Notes: generated by a model from the letters alone, not told the origin. DNA of 64,000 nucleotides from Pseudomonadota bacterium (GCA_023387335.1 JAEWIF010000054.1:1-64000), one strand, 5' to 3'; numbered from the stretch's first letter, positions 44,773-53,399 are shown. Numbers and translations: made by a program.

Positions 44773-45686
44773 ACCTCGCGCTGTGGGCCGCGGGGGCCAC
44801 CGGGGTGCAGGTGGGCGCGGCCATCGTGGCTTCCCGCTTCGCGGTGGCGGAGGTGCCGCCGCTCACGCTGGCGATGCTGCGCTACGCGCTCGGCTTCCTC
44901 TGCCTGCTGCCGTTCGCGTGGCGCACGCTGGCGGCACGTCCCGTCTCGGCCCCGCGACCGCCCGCGCGCGACCTCGTCGCCATGGCGGCGCTGGGCATCG
45001 GCCAATTCGGCGTGCTGATCGCCCTGCTCAATTTCGGCCTGCAGCGCGTGCCGGCCGCGCAGGCAGCGCTGATCTTCAGCCTGTTCCCGCTGCTGACGCT
45101 GGCGCTGGCCACCGCGCTCGGGCGCGAGCAGCCGACGGCGCGCCTGGCCGGCGGCGTGCTGCTCTCCATCGCCGGCGTGGCCTGCACGCTGGTGCCCAAG
45201 CTGCAGGCGTGGCAGGCCATCGGCTGGTGGGGCGAGCTGGCGGTGCTGGGCGCGGCGGCGACAGGCGCGCTGTGCAGCGTGCTGTACCGCCCCTACCTGC
45301 AACGCTATCCGGTGGTGCCGGTGTCGGCCTTCGCGATGCTGGCCTCGGTGCTCGCCCTCGCGCTGCTGGCGCTGCCCGAGGCCTGGCCGGCGCGGGTGGG
45401 TGGGTTCAGCGCGGACGCCTGGGGCGCGATCGCCTTCATCGGCGTGTCCAGCGGCATCGGCTACTTCTGGTGGCTGTACGCGCTCAAGCACCTGCCGCCC
45501 ACGCGCGTGACGGTGTTCCTCGCGCTCAATCCGGTGACGGCGGCGGTGCTGGGATGGGCATTTCTCGGCGAGCGGCCGCAGGCCTGGACCTGGTTCGCGC
45601 TGGGGCTGATCGCGGCCGGGCTCTGGCTGGCCGCGCGCGGCACCGATATTGCCCCGCGCGGCACCACCGATAATCCGCGCCCATGA
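44769..45686 (+). CDS. EamA-family (DMT) transporter
   Basis: This 305-residue protein has ten predicted TM helices in two EamA repeats. The second repeat shows LKHLPPTRVTVFLALNPVTAAVLGWAFLGE, a signature of drug/metabolite exporters. It overlaps the MarR-GNAT stop by four bases (ATGA) and its own stop overlaps the chromate transporter start (ATGA). Metabolite or drug efflux is likely; the substrate is unknown. Confidence 0.88.
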   Translation: MNLALWAAGATGVQVGAAIVASRFAVAEVPPLTLAMLRYALGFLCLLPFAWRTLAARPVSAPRPPARDLVAMAALGIGQFGVLIALLNFGLQRVPAAQAALIFSLFPLLTLALATALGREQPTARLAGGVLLSIAGVACTLVPKLQAWQAIGWWGELAVLGAAATGALCSVLYRPYLQRYPVVPVSAFAMLASVLALALLALPEAWPARVGGFSADAWGAIAFIGVSSGIGYFWWLYALKHLPPTRVTVFLALNPVTAAVLGWAFLGERPQAWTWFALGLIAAGLWLAARGTDIAPRGTTDNPRP

Positions 45687-46279
45687 TGTCCCCGCCCGCG
45701 TCGCCGGCCGACTCCACGCGCCGCCCGCGTCCCGAATCCCTCACCGATCTCTTCGTCTCCTTCACCCTGCTCGCGCTACAGGGGTTCGGCGGCGTGCTGG
45801 CCGTGGTGCAGCGGGAGCTGGTCGAGCGCAAGCGCTGGATGACGCGCGAGGAGTTCGTCGAGGAATGGGCGGTCGCGCAGATCATGCCGGGGCCCAACGT
45901 GGTCAACCTGGCGCTGATGATCGGCAGCCGCTACTTCGGCCTGCGCGGCGCGGTGGTCGCGCTGGCCGGCATGCTGGTCGCTCCGCTGGCGGTGGTGCTG
46001 CTGCTCGCGCTGCTGCACGCCCGCTTCGCCGGCTACACGCAGCTGGCCGGCGCGCTGCGCGGCATGGGCGCGGTGGCGGCCGGGCTGGTCACCGCCACCG
46101 GACTGAAGCTGATGCCGGCACTGCGCAAGCATCCGCTGGGCGTGACCGCCTGCGTCGTGCTGGGCGTCACCGCCTTCATCGGCATCGCCCTGCTTCGCTG
46201 GCCGCTGGCCTGGGTGCTGCTCGGGCTGGGCGGCCTCTCCTGCTGGCTGACGTACCGCAAGCTGGGAGCGGCGCAATGA
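45683..46279 (+). CDS. Chromate transporter, first half (CHR domain)
   Basis: This 198-residue protein is a short-chain CHR protein: DLFVSFTLLALQGFGGVLAVVQRELVE and QIMPGPNVVNLALMIGSRYFG are the CHR marks, followed by about five hydrophobic helices. Short-chain CHR proteins work in pairs with opposite membrane orientation and export chromate, perhaps also sulfate-like anions. The ATG at 45683 is next to a second ATG. The gene overlaps both neighbours by four bases. Confidence 0.88.
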   Translation: MMSPPASPADSTRRPRPESLTDLFVSFTLLALQGFGGVLAVVQRELVERKRWMTREEFVEEWAVAQIMPGPNVVNLALMIGSRYFGLRGAVVALAGMLVAPLAVVLLLALLHARFAGYTQLAGALRGMGAVAAGLVTATGLKLMPALRKHPLGVTACVVLGVTAFIGIALLRWPLAWVLLGLGGLSCWLTYRKLGAAQ

Positions 46280-46848
46280 GCATCGCCATGAGCGCCGCCG
46301 ACTGGCTGTCCCTGTTCTCGCATTTCGCGCTGCTGTCGCTGCTGTCGGTGGGCGGCGCCATCACCACCGCCCCCGACATGCACCGCTACCTGGTGCAGGA
46401 GCACGGCTGGCTGGCCGATCCGCAGTTCAGCGCCTCGGTCGCCATCGCCCAGGCCGCGCCGGGACCGAACGTGCTGTTCGTGGCCCTCATGGGCTGGAAC
46501 GTCGGCCTGAACGCCGGCGGTTTCGGGCTGGCGGCGCTGGGCGTGGTGGTTTCCATGGTCGGCATCCTGCTGCCCAGCACCACCCTCACCTACCTGGCCT
46601 CGCAATGGGGCCACCGCAACCGCGAGCTGCGCGGCGTGCGCGCGTTCAAGCAGGGCATGGCGCCGATCGTGGTGGCGCTGCTGGTGTCCACCGGCTGGGT
46701 ACTGGCCACGGGGGCCGAGCCGCAGTGGAAGGACGCGCCGCTGTGGGCGGTGACGCTGGCGGCGGCGGTGATCGTCTGGCGCACCAGGATCCACCTGTTG
46801 TGGCTGCTCGGCGCGGGGGCGCTGCTGGGATGGTTCGGGCTGGTCTAG
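46276..46848 (+). CDS. Chromate transporter, second half (CHR domain)
   Basis: This 190-residue partner of the preceding CHR protein has FSHFALLSLLSVGGAITTAPDM and AIAQAAPGPNVLFVALMGWN. The second half has several TM helices and ends in LLWLLGAGALLGWFGLV. It starts in an ATGA overlap with the first half, so the two are made in equal amounts. Its stop TAG shares the bases CTAG (46845-46848) with the stop of the convergent sirtuin gene. Confidence 0.88.
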   Translation: MSIAMSAADWLSLFSHFALLSLLSVGGAITTAPDMHRYLVQEHGWLADPQFSASVAIAQAAPGPNVLFVALMGWNVGLNAGGFGLAALGVVVSMVGILLPSTTLTYLASQWGHRNRELRGVRAFKQGMAPIVVALLVSTGWVLATGAEPQWKDAPLWAVTLAAAVIVWRTRIHLLWLLGAGALLGWFGLV

Positions 46849-47570
46849 GGCCGCGATCCAAGTAGCTGCGGCAGCAAGCCGGCCGCCGTGCCGCGCAGCA
46901 CCACGTCGGCCGTATCGTCCAGGTCGCTCGGTGCGGGGTTGACGACGACCACGCGGCCCCGCGCCATGCGCGCCAGCCCCGCCGCCGGATAGACCACGCC
47001 GCTGGTCCCGACCACGAGCATCAGGTCGCAGCGCTCCGCCGCCTCTTCCGCCGCTTCGAGCACGTCCATAGGCAGCATCTCGCCGAACCACACCACCGCG
47101 GGCCGGCGCAGGTTGCCGCAGATGCCGCACTTCGGTGGCCGCCCTTCGACAGGATCGTGCGCATCGCAGCACGCCCGCGGCGCATCGAGCCACCGGTCCT
47201 CGGCGATGTTCCCGTGCAGCGCCAGCACGCCCGGGCTGCCGGCGCGCTGGTGCAGGCCGTCGACGTTCTGCGTGATGAGCGTGAGCCGCCCCGGATGGCG
47301 GCGCGCGAACTCCGCCAGCGCGACGTGCCCCGCATTCGGCGACACGCCCTTCATCCGCTCGCGCCGCATCGCGTACCAGTCCCACACGTGCCGCGGGTTC
47401 GCGCGGAACGCCTCCTCGGTCGCGAGTTCTTCCGGCCGGAATTTCGACCACAGGCCCGTCTGTGCGTCGCGGAAGGTCGGTACGCCCGATTCGGCGCTCA
47501 TGCCGGCGCCGGTGAGCACGGCGATGTGGCGCGCGGCCGCGATCCACTCGCGCACGCGCTCGGGGCTCAT
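46845..47570 (-). CDS. cobB: NAD-dependent protein deacylase (sirtuin)
   Basis: This 241-residue sirtuin removes acyl groups from lysine using NAD. The motifs are LTGAGMSAESGVPTFRD (NAD binding), TQNVDGLHQRAG, the catalytic His in LALHGNI, zinc cysteines in ACCDAHD and KCGICGNL, and VVGTSGVVYPAAGLA. It lacks the Tyr/Arg pair of typical desuccinylases at the usual place (MRRERMKG), but this is not decisive. The ATG at 47570 overlaps the rlmB stop by four bases. It ends convergently with the chromate transporter. Confidence 0.9.
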   Translation of the reverse strand: MSPERVREWIAAARHIAVLTGAGMSAESGVPTFRDAQTGLWSKFRPEELATEEAFRANPRHVWDWYAMRRERMKGVSPNAGHVALAEFARRHPGRLTLITQNVDGLHQRAGSPGVLALHGNIAEDRWLDAPRACCDAHDPVEGRPPKCGICGNLRRPAVVWFGEMLPMDVLEAAEEAAERCDLMLVVGTSGVVYPAAGLARMARGRVVVVNPAPSDLDDTADVVLRGTAAGLLPQLLGSRP

Positions 47571-48301
47571 GACCGCTGCCGCAGCGCCTCGTACAGGCAG
47601 ATGCCGCTGGCCACCGAGACGTTCAGGCTCTCGACGGCGCCGCGCATCGGGATGGAGACGAGCTCGTCGCAGGTCTTGCGCGTGAGCTGGCGCATGCCCG
47701 GCCCTTCGGCGCCGAGCACCAGCGCCACCGGCACCTTGAGGTCGGCCTGGAACACCGTGCGCGGAGCGTCGTCGCTGGTGCCTATGCACCAGATGTTGCG
47801 GTCCTTCAGCTCGCCCAGCGTGCGCGCGAGGTTGGTCACCATGAAATACGGCACGGTCTCGGCGGCGCCGCTGGCCACCTTGGCGACGGTGGCGTTCAGG
47901 CCCACGGCGTGGTCCTTGGGCGCGATGACCGCGTGCGCGCCGGCGCCGTCGGCCACGCGCAGGCAAGCGCCCAGGTTGTGCGGATCGGTGACGCCGTCCA
48001 GCACCAGCAGCAGCGGCGGACCCTCGACCTGGTCGAGCAGGTCGTCGATCGACTTCGCGGCCGGCAGCGCCTCGACCCGCGCCGCCACGCCCTGGTGGCC
48101 GTGGCTGCCGGCGAGCTTGGCGATGCGCAGGGTGTCGGCTTCGATCAGCCGCACTCCCGCCTCTCGTGCGCGATCGAGGAACTGCCGCATGCGCGCATCG
48201 CGCCGGGCCGCCTCGTAATAAACCTCGATCACGGACTGCGGCGCGGTCTTCAACCGCACGCCGACCGCATGGAAACCGAACAGGACTTTCGCTGAAGACA
48301 T
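47567..48301 (-). CDS. rlmB: 23S rRNA (guanosine-2'-O-)-methyltransferase RlmB
   Basis: This 244-residue SPOUT methyltransferase modifies G2251 in the 23S P-loop. The N-terminal substrate-binding domain (LFGFHAVGVRLKTAPQSV) is followed by the knotted domain with LDGVTDPHNLGACLRVAD, NATVAKVASGAAE and SIPMRGAVESLNVSVAS. Its usual partner rnr is not adjacent here; instead it follows a minus-strand ABC ATPase gene and leads into cobB with an ATGA overlap. Confidence 0.93.
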   Translation of the reverse strand: MSSAKVLFGFHAVGVRLKTAPQSVIEVYYEAARRDARMRQFLDRAREAGVRLIEADTLRIAKLAGSHGHQGVAARVEALPAAKSIDDLLDQVEGPPLLLVLDGVTDPHNLGACLRVADGAGAHAVIAPKDHAVGLNATVAKVASGAAETVPYFMVTNLARTLGELKDRNIWCIGTSDDAPRTVFQADLKVPVALVLGAEGPGMRQLTRKTCDELVSIPMRGAVESLNVSVASGICLYEALRQRS

Positions 48302-48325
48302 CCCGCCGATTATCGAAGGGACGGC

Positions 48326-48997
48326 TCAGGCGGCGATGCGACCGGCCTCGATCGTGATGCGCCGCTCGCAGCGCTGCGCGATCTCCCGGTCGTGCGTCAC
48401 CAGGACCAGGGTCGTGCCCAGCTCGCGGTTGAGCTCGAACATCAGGTCCATCACCCGCTCGCCGGTGGCGAAGTCCAGGCTGCCGGTGGGCTCGTCGGCC
48501 AGCAGCACCGCCGGCTCGACCACGAAGGCGCGGGCCAGCGCCACGCGCTGCTGCTCGCCGCCCGAGAGCACCTTGGGGTAGTGGCCGAGGCGCTCGGCCA
48601 GGCCCACCCGGTCCAGCATCGCGGCGGCGGCCTTGCGGGCGTCGCGGCGGCCGGCCAGCTCCAGCGGCAGCATCACGTTCTCCAGCGCGGTGAGGTTGCC
48701 CATCAGCTGGAAGCTCTGGAAGACGAAACCGACCTTGCGGGCGCGCAGCGCGGCGCGATCGTCCTCGTCCAGGGCGAACAGGTCCTCGCCCGCCAGCTTC
48801 ACGGTGCCGCGGCTGGGCGTGTCGAGACCGGCGACGATCGACAGCAGCGTGCTCTTGCCCGAGCCCGAGGCGCCGACGATGGCCGCGGTCTCCCGCTCGG
48901 CGAGCGTGAAGTCGATATCGCGCAGAATGTCGAGCGTGCCGGTCGAATCGGTCACCGATTTGTGGACGTGTTCGACGGCGATGATGGGTTCGGCCAT
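48326..48997 (-). CDS. ybbA: ABC transporter ATP-binding protein (YbbA/LolD-like)
   Basis: This 223-residue ATPase has Walker A VGASGSGKSTLL, signature LSGGEQQRVALARAF and Walker B VLLADEPTGSLD. It is divergent from tesA, as ybbA-tesA is in E. coli, which favours YbbA over LolD. No membrane partner (YbbP-like) is adjacent, so the permease lies elsewhere. Its start ATG is only 15 bp from the tesA TTG. Confidence 0.85.
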   Translation of the reverse strand: MAEPIIAVEHVHKSVTDSTGTLDILRDIDFTLAERETAAIVGASGSGKSTLLSIVAGLDTPSRGTVKLAGEDLFALDEDDRAALRARKVGFVFQSFQLMGNLTALENVMLPLELAGRRDARKAAAAMLDRVGLAERLGHYPKVLSGGEQQRVALARAFVVEPAVLLADEPTGSLDFATGERVMDLMFELNRELGTTLVLVTHDREIAQRCERRITIEAGRIAA

Positions 48998-49012
48998 GGA
49001 GATTGATCAGTC

Positions 49013-49636
49013 TTGAAGCGCAGGCACTTTATCGCGGCAGGCTTAGCCGCAACTTATGCCGACGCCGCGCTGGCCGCCCCCGCCACGGTGCTGGTGGTGG
49101 GCGACTCGCTCAGCGCCGAGTATGGCCTGCAGCGGGGCAGCGGCTGGGTGGCGCTGATGGAGCGCCGCCTCGGCGCCGAGAAGATCGACGCGCGCGTGGT
49201 CAACGCCAGCATCAGCGGCGACACCACTTCGGGCGGCCGTTCGCGGCTGCCGGCGCTGCTGTCGCAGCACAAGCCTTCGCACGTGGTGCTGGAGCTGGGC
49301 GCCAACGACGCGCTGCGCGGCCTGCCGCTGGAGATGACGCAGGCCAACCTGTCGGCCATGGTCCAGGCCGCGCAGAAGGCCGGTGCCCAAGTGCTGGTGG
49401 TCGGCATCCAGCTGCCGCCGAACTACGGCCGCGACTACGGCAATCGTTTCGCGGCGCTGTACGAGAAGGTCGCGCGCGAGCACAACGCGGCGCTGGTGCC
49501 CTTCCTGCTCAAGGGCGTGGCCGACATCGACGACGCGCAGCGCCTCTTCCAGGCCGACCGCATCCATCCCAACGAGCAGGCGCAGGAGCGCATGCTGGCC
49601 AACGTCTGGCCGCCACTGCGCAAGATCCTCAAGTGA
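49013..49636 (+). CDS. tesA: Arylesterase / acyl-CoA thioesterase I (GDSL hydrolase)
   Basis: This 207-residue SGNH hydrolase starts with TTG at 49013, preceded by GGAG about 11 bases upstream. A signal-like segment (RHFIAAGLAATYADAALAAP) leads to block I VVGDSLSAEYGL (Ser), block III ELGANDALRG (Asn) and block V DRIHPNEQAQ (Asp/His). It acts as a periplasmic esterase/thioesterase/lysophospholipase. Its stop overlaps the selU GTG (GTGA). It is divergent from ybbA. Confidence 0.9.
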   Translation: MKRRHFIAAGLAATYADAALAAPATVLVVGDSLSAEYGLQRGSGWVALMERRLGAEKIDARVVNASISGDTTSGGRSRLPALLSQHKPSHVVLELGANDALRGLPLEMTQANLSAMVQAAQKAGAQVLVVGIQLPPNYGRDYGNRFAALYEKVAREHNAALVPFLLKGVADIDDAQRLFQADRIHPNEQAQERMLANVWPPLRKILK

Positions 49637-50694
49637 GCGTGCAGATCCTGTCCGCGGGCGAGGCCGCGAGGCGGCTGGCCGAGTTCGATGCCGTGGTCGA
49701 CGCGCGCAGCGAGTCCGAGTTCGCCGAGGACCACCTGCCCGGCGCCGTGAACTGGCCGTCGCTCAACGACGAGGAGCGCGCCCTGGTCGGCACCCTCTAC
49801 AAGCAGGTCAGCCCGTTCGAGGCGCGCAAGAAAGGCGCCGCCCTGGTGTCGGCCAACGTGTCGCGCCACATCGAGCGCGAGCTGCTGGACAAGGCCAAGT
49901 CGTGGCAGCCGCTCGTCTACTGCTGGCGCGGCGGCAAGCGCAGCGGCTCGCTCGCTCTGGTGCTCGACCAGATCGGCTTCAAGGTCTCGCTGGTCGAGGG
50001 CGGCTACAAGGCCTTCCGCGGCGCCGTGCTGGACCAGCTGCCGGAACTGGCGCAACGGCTCTCGTACCGCGTCGTCTGCGGCCCGACGGGTTCGGGCAAG
50101 ACCCGGCTGCTGCATGCGCTGGCCGCGGCGGGCGCGCAGGTGCTCGACCTGGAAGGCCTGGCGCATCACCGCAGCTCCGTGCTCGGCCTGATCCCCGGCG
50201 AGCCACAGCCCAGCCAGAAGGCTTTCGACACCCGCGTGTGGGACGCGCTGCGCCGCTTCGACGCGGCGCGGCCGGTGTACGTGGAGAGCGAGAGCAAGAA
50301 GGTGGGCAACGTGACGGTGCCCGAGTCGCTGATGACCGCGATGCGGGCGAGCCCCTGCCTGCGCGTCGAGCTGTCCGACGACGAGCGCGTCGGGCTGCTG
50401 CTGGAGGACTACGAGTTCTTCGTGCACGACCCGGAGCTGTTCTGCCGCCGGCTCGGCGCGCTCACCGAGCTGCGCGGCAAGGCCGTGGTCGAGCGCTGGC
50501 AGGCGCTGGTGCGGCAGGGCGACATGGAGACGGTCGTGCGCGAACTGCTCAAGACGCACTACGACCCGGGCTATGCGTCGTCGACGCAGCGCAACTTCGC
50601 TTTGTTCGGCCAGGCCCGTGAGTGCGTGCTGCCCGACCGCAGCGAGGCCAGCATGGCGCGACTGGCGCGCGAGCTGGTCGGCGAGCCGGGCTGA
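49633..50694 (+). CDS. selU: tRNA 2-selenouridine synthase
   Basis: This 353-residue protein replaces sulfur by selenium at the wobble 2-thiouridine of certain tRNAs. The rhodanese domain carries the catalytic Cys97 in PLVYCWRGGKRSG; the P-loop is CGPTGSGKT (149-157). FEVHD-type sequence YEFFVHDPELF and HYDPGYASST are also typical. It starts at GTG 49633, overlapping the tesA stop by four bases. The selenophosphate synthetase gene selD is not in the window. Also called mnmH or ybbB. Confidence 0.9.
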   Translation: MSVQILSAGEAARRLAEFDAVVDARSESEFAEDHLPGAVNWPSLNDEERALVGTLYKQVSPFEARKKGAALVSANVSRHIERELLDKAKSWQPLVYCWRGGKRSGSLALVLDQIGFKVSLVEGGYKAFRGAVLDQLPELAQRLSYRVVCGPTGSGKTRLLHALAAAGAQVLDLEGLAHHRSSVLGLIPGEPQPSQKAFDTRVWDALRRFDAARPVYVESESKKVGNVTVPESLMTAMRASPCLRVELSDDERVGLLLEDYEFFVHDPELFCRRLGALTELRGKAVVERWQALVRQGDMETVVRELLKTHYDPGYASSTQRNFALFGQARECVLPDRSEASMARLARELVGEPG

Positions 50695-50698
50695 GCCT

Positions 50699-50890
50699 TC
50701 AGCCCTGCGGCGGCTGCGCGCCGGGATCGGCGGGTGCGTCGTCGCCCTGACCTTCCTGGGCGGCCTCGCCATCCTCCGGGGTGTTCACCCCGGCCTTGCG
50801 CTCGGCCTTGGCCTTGAGCTTCTCTTCCTTCTTGCGCTTCTTGGCCAGTTCCTTCTGTCGCTTCTCGTATCCGTAATTGGGTGTGGCCAC
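50699..50890 (-). CDS. Small lysine-rich protein, unknown function
   Basis: This 63-residue protein starts with GTG at 50890: ATPNYGYEKRQKELAKKRKK and EKLKAKAERKAG are a conserved basic start seen in many Burkholderiales. The C-terminus is acidic and low-complexity (EDGEAAQEGQGDDAP). No domain or role is known. The frame runs on upstream but has no family similarity there. Transcribed toward selU (convergent). Confidence 0.65.
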   Translation of the reverse strand: MATPNYGYEKRQKELAKKRKKEEKLKAKAERKAGVNTPEDGEAAQEGQGDDAPADPGAQPPQG

Positions 50891-50970
50891 AGCTCGTCCG
50901 TTCGTGAGGGAATGGGACCAATGTACGCCAAATCCCTGACGCGGCAAGCGGGCGCGACGGGATCGCCGGC

Positions 50971-52161
50971 TCAGCCGAGCGCGGCCAGCGCCTGCTCGAG
51001 GTCGGCCCGCAGGTCGGCCACGTCCTCCAGCCCGACCGAGAAGCGCACCACCACGCCGCGCTGAAGGCCGCTGGGGAGCGCGGCGCTTCGCATGGACGCG
51101 ATGTCGTAGGGCACGACCAGGCTGACCGGACCACCCCATGAGTAGCCCAGCTTGAAGAGCTTGAGCGCGTCGCAGAAGGCGTCGACCTCCGCAGAGGCAT
51201 GGCGCTCGTGGAAGACCACCGAGAACAGGCCGGCGGCCAGCCCGTCGTCGCCGCAGAGCGCGCGCCAATGCTCGTGCCCCGGCGAGCCTTCAAGCGCGGG
51301 ATGGAGCACCTGCGCGATCTCGGGTCGGCCCTGCAGCCAGCGCGCGAGTTCGCGAGCCGCCACGTCGTGCGCGCGGTAGCGCACCGCCAGGCCGGGCAGA
51401 GAGCGCAGCACCGCCTCGACGTCGTTGCCGCCGACGCCCAGGCCCAGCCGCATGTGGGTGAGCTTGATGCGCTGGTGCAGCGCCTCGTCGCGCGTGCAGA
51501 TGCTGCCCATCAGCACGTCGCCGCCGCCGCTGGGGTACTTGGTGAGGGCCTGCACCACGATGTCGGCGCCTGTGCCCGCGAAGTCGAAGCCGTTGAAGGC
51601 CAGGCCCGCGCCCCAGGTGTTGTCCAGCGCCGTCGTGATGCCGCGCCGGCGGCACAGCTGCGCCTGTTGCGCCAGCGGCGGGAATTCCATGCTCACCGAG
51701 CCCGGCGCTTCCAGCCACACGAGCCTGGTCTTCGCGCCGATGCGCCGCTCCAGGTCCGCGGGGTCCATCGGGTCGTAGCGCTGGTGCGTGATGCCCCACT
51801 GGCGCAGTTCGCCCTCGGCCAGCGCCTTGGAAGGGCCATACGCGTTGTCGGGGAGCAGCACCTCGTCGCCCGAAGCCAGCAGCGCGAAATCGACGCAGGC
51901 GATGGCGGCCAGGCCGCTGGGCACCAGCAGGCACTGCTTGCCGCCTTCCAGCGTGGCGATGCGCTCCTCGAGCTGGAAGGTGGTGGGGGTGCCGTGCAGC
52001 CCGTAGGTGTAGCCCGTCTTGTGCTTCCAGTCGCGCGCGCGCAGCGCGGCGACGTTGGGGAAGATGACGGTGGAGGCCTTGTAGACCCCGGGTTGCGGCG
52101 CGGCGAAGCCGGCGGGCGGGGTGTAGGGGTGATGGATGAGGTCGGTGGAACGCTGGGCCAT
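50971..52161 (-). CDS. metC: Cystathionine beta-lyase (PLP-dependent)
   Basis: This 396-residue enzyme of the Cys/Met PLP family cleaves cystathionine to homocysteine. The PLP Lys is K208 in VVQALTKYPSGGGD. Other marks are TYGLHGTPTTFQLEERIATLEGG, PSGLAAIACVDFAL, DNAYGPSK and SVGLEDVADLRADLE. The ATG at 52161 (MAQRSTDLIHH) is chosen; an open extension upstream overlaps hepT. The hepT stop is only 5 bp before it, so expression may depend partly on read-through from the TA genes. Confidence 0.9.
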   Translation of the reverse strand: MAQRSTDLIHHPYTPPAGFAAPQPGVYKASTVIFPNVAALRARDWKHKTGYTYGLHGTPTTFQLEERIATLEGGKQCLLVPSGLAAIACVDFALLASGDEVLLPDNAYGPSKALAEGELRQWGITHQRYDPMDPADLERRIGAKTRLVWLEAPGSVSMEFPPLAQQAQLCRRRGITTALDNTWGAGLAFNGFDFAGTGADIVVQALTKYPSGGGDVLMGSICTRDEALHQRIKLTHMRLGLGVGGNDVEAVLRSLPGLAVRYRAHDVAARELARWLQGRPEIAQVLHPALEGSPGHEHWRALCGDDGLAAGLFSVVFHERHASAEVDAFCDALKLFKLGYSWGGPVSLVVPYDIASMRSAALPSGLQRGVVVRFSVGLEDVADLRADLEQALAALG

Positions 52162-52166
52162 GTCGG

Positions 52167-52511
52167 TCAGGCGGACGGCCGCACATCGCGGTACGCGGCC
52201 AAGGCTGTCTTCACAGGGGGAAGGTCGTCCGTGATCGTGACGTGCACGACGCGCCAGTCGACGGAGAAATAGGCATGCACCGCGATGTTCCGGAAGCCGA
52301 TGATCTCCTTCCAGGGCACTGCGGGCATGGCGGCGCAAGCCGCCGCCGAAAGCCGCGCGGCCGCCTCGCCGACGATGGAGAGTTTCTGCAGCACGGCGCT
52401 CTGAACGAGTTCGTTTGCCAGGAACGCGGGCTCGTCGATCCCCTGCATGAACCGCTCGATCGCGGCGATGGCATCGAGCATGTCGGCCACGTACAGCCGA
52501 TCACTGCGCAT
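52167..52511 (-). CDS. hepT: HepT-like ribonuclease (toxin of MntA-HepT module)
   Basis: This 114-residue all-helical HEPN protein (DUF86) has the catalytic R-x4-H motif as R74-N-I-A-V-H79, followed by Y81 in IGFRNIAVHAYFSVDW. The N-terminus YVADMLDAIAAIERFMQG is typical. HepT toxins are RNases blocked by AMPylation of the Tyr next to this motif by MntA. Its start overlaps the mntA stop by 11 bases, the usual arrangement. Confidence 0.88.
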   Translation of the reverse strand: MRSDRLYVADMLDAIAAIERFMQGIDEPAFLANELVQSAVLQKLSIVGEAAARLSAAACAAMPAVPWKEIIGFRNIAVHAYFSVDWRVVHVTITDDLPPVKTALAAYRDVRPSA

Positions 52512-52800
52512 GAATGATCTCGGCCTCTTCCAGGACGGCGTCCCGGATGTTCGGGTTCAAGCCATCCCGAGTGAGCAGGTCCACCGGACGGCCCCAGATC
52601 TGCGCCAGTTCATCGCGCATGCGCTGCAGCTCCACCAGCCCAACGCGGGCGTCGGGCCCGAGATCAATGAGGATGTCGACGTCGCTGTCGTCGTGGAAAT
52701 CGTCGCGCACGGCGGAGCCGAACACGGCCACTTCCCGCACGCCGTGGGCGCGGCAGAAGCGGCTCAGCGCTTCATGGGGAATGGGCAGTCTCAGGGACAT
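52501..52800 (-). CDS. mntA: MntA-type nucleotidyltransferase (antitoxin)
   Basis: This 99-residue minimal nucleotidyltransferase has the motif G28-S29 in VAVFGSAVRDDFHDDSDVD, with catalytic acids D40 and D42. A third acid is expected in WGRPVDLLTRDG. It AMPylates and silences HepT. It is the first gene of the pair and overlaps it by 11 bases. It sits 56 bp after the phosphoribosyltransferase stop on the same strand. Confidence 0.88.
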   Translation of the reverse strand: MSLRLPIPHEALSRFCRAHGVREVAVFGSAVRDDFHDDSDVDILIDLGPDARVGLVELQRMRDELAQIWGRPVDLLTRDGLNPNIRDAVLEEAEIIHAQ

Positions 52801-52855
52801 GGCGGTGCGCGGCGGGATCGCCGCACTCTAGCACCGCCGGGCTCGAGCCGTCAGC

Positions 52856-53380
52856 TCAGACCTTCCACTTCTCGAGAAGCTTCTCCGGCCCCATGGCGTC
52901 GTAGCCTTCGAAGGGCTGGTGGATCCAGGGGTTGGTGGGGAGGAACTCCACCGAGTAGTCGGCGGTGAAGGTGGACAGGCCCTTGGTCCAGATCACCGCG
53001 CTGCGCAGCTCGGTGATCGGCTTGTAGCTGTTCCTCAGCAGGTCCACCACCTTGTGCAGGGTGTGGCCCGAATCGGCCAGGTCGTCCACCAGCAGCACCT
53101 TGCCGGCGATCTCGCCCTTGGGCGTGGTGATGAAGCGGGCGATGTCCAGGTGGCCCTGCACCGTGCCGGCCTCGGCGCGGTAGGAGCTGGTGGACATGAT
53201 GGCCAGCGGCTTGTCGAAGATGCGCGAGAGGATGTCCCCCGGCCGCATGCCGCCGCGCGCCAGGCACAGGATGGTGTCGAACTTCCAGCCCGACTGGTGC
53301 ACCTTGATCGCGAGCTTCTCGATCAGGTTGTGGTACTCGTCGTAGCTCACGTACAGGTGCTTGCCGTCTTCCGTCAACAT
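52856..53380 (-). CDS. Purine phosphoribosyltransferase-like protein
   Basis: This 174-residue type I PRTase has the PRPP loop VLLVDDLADSGHTL and conserved CLARGGMRPGDILSR. The tail TADYSVEFLPTNPWIHQPFE is typical of xanthine/hypoxanthine PRTases. It salvages a purine base, probably guanine, xanthine or hypoxanthine, to the nucleotide. It lies 19 bp after purA on the same strand, consistent with a purine operon. Confidence 0.88.
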   Translation of the reverse strand: MLTEDGKHLYVSYDEYHNLIEKLAIKVHQSGWKFDTILCLARGGMRPGDILSRIFDKPLAIMSTSSYRAEAGTVQGHLDIARFITTPKGEIAGKVLLVDDLADSGHTLHKVVDLLRNSYKPITELRSAVIWTKGLSTFTADYSVEFLPTNPWIHQPFEGYDAMGPEKLLEKWKV

Positions 53381-53399
53381 CTCTTGTTCCTCGTGGGGC

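Noticed and set aside
46845..46848. Shared stop bases CTAG of chromate transporter and sirtuin genes as a functional site
   Set aside because: The overlap is a simple consequence of two convergent TAG stops; no hairpin or motif supports more.
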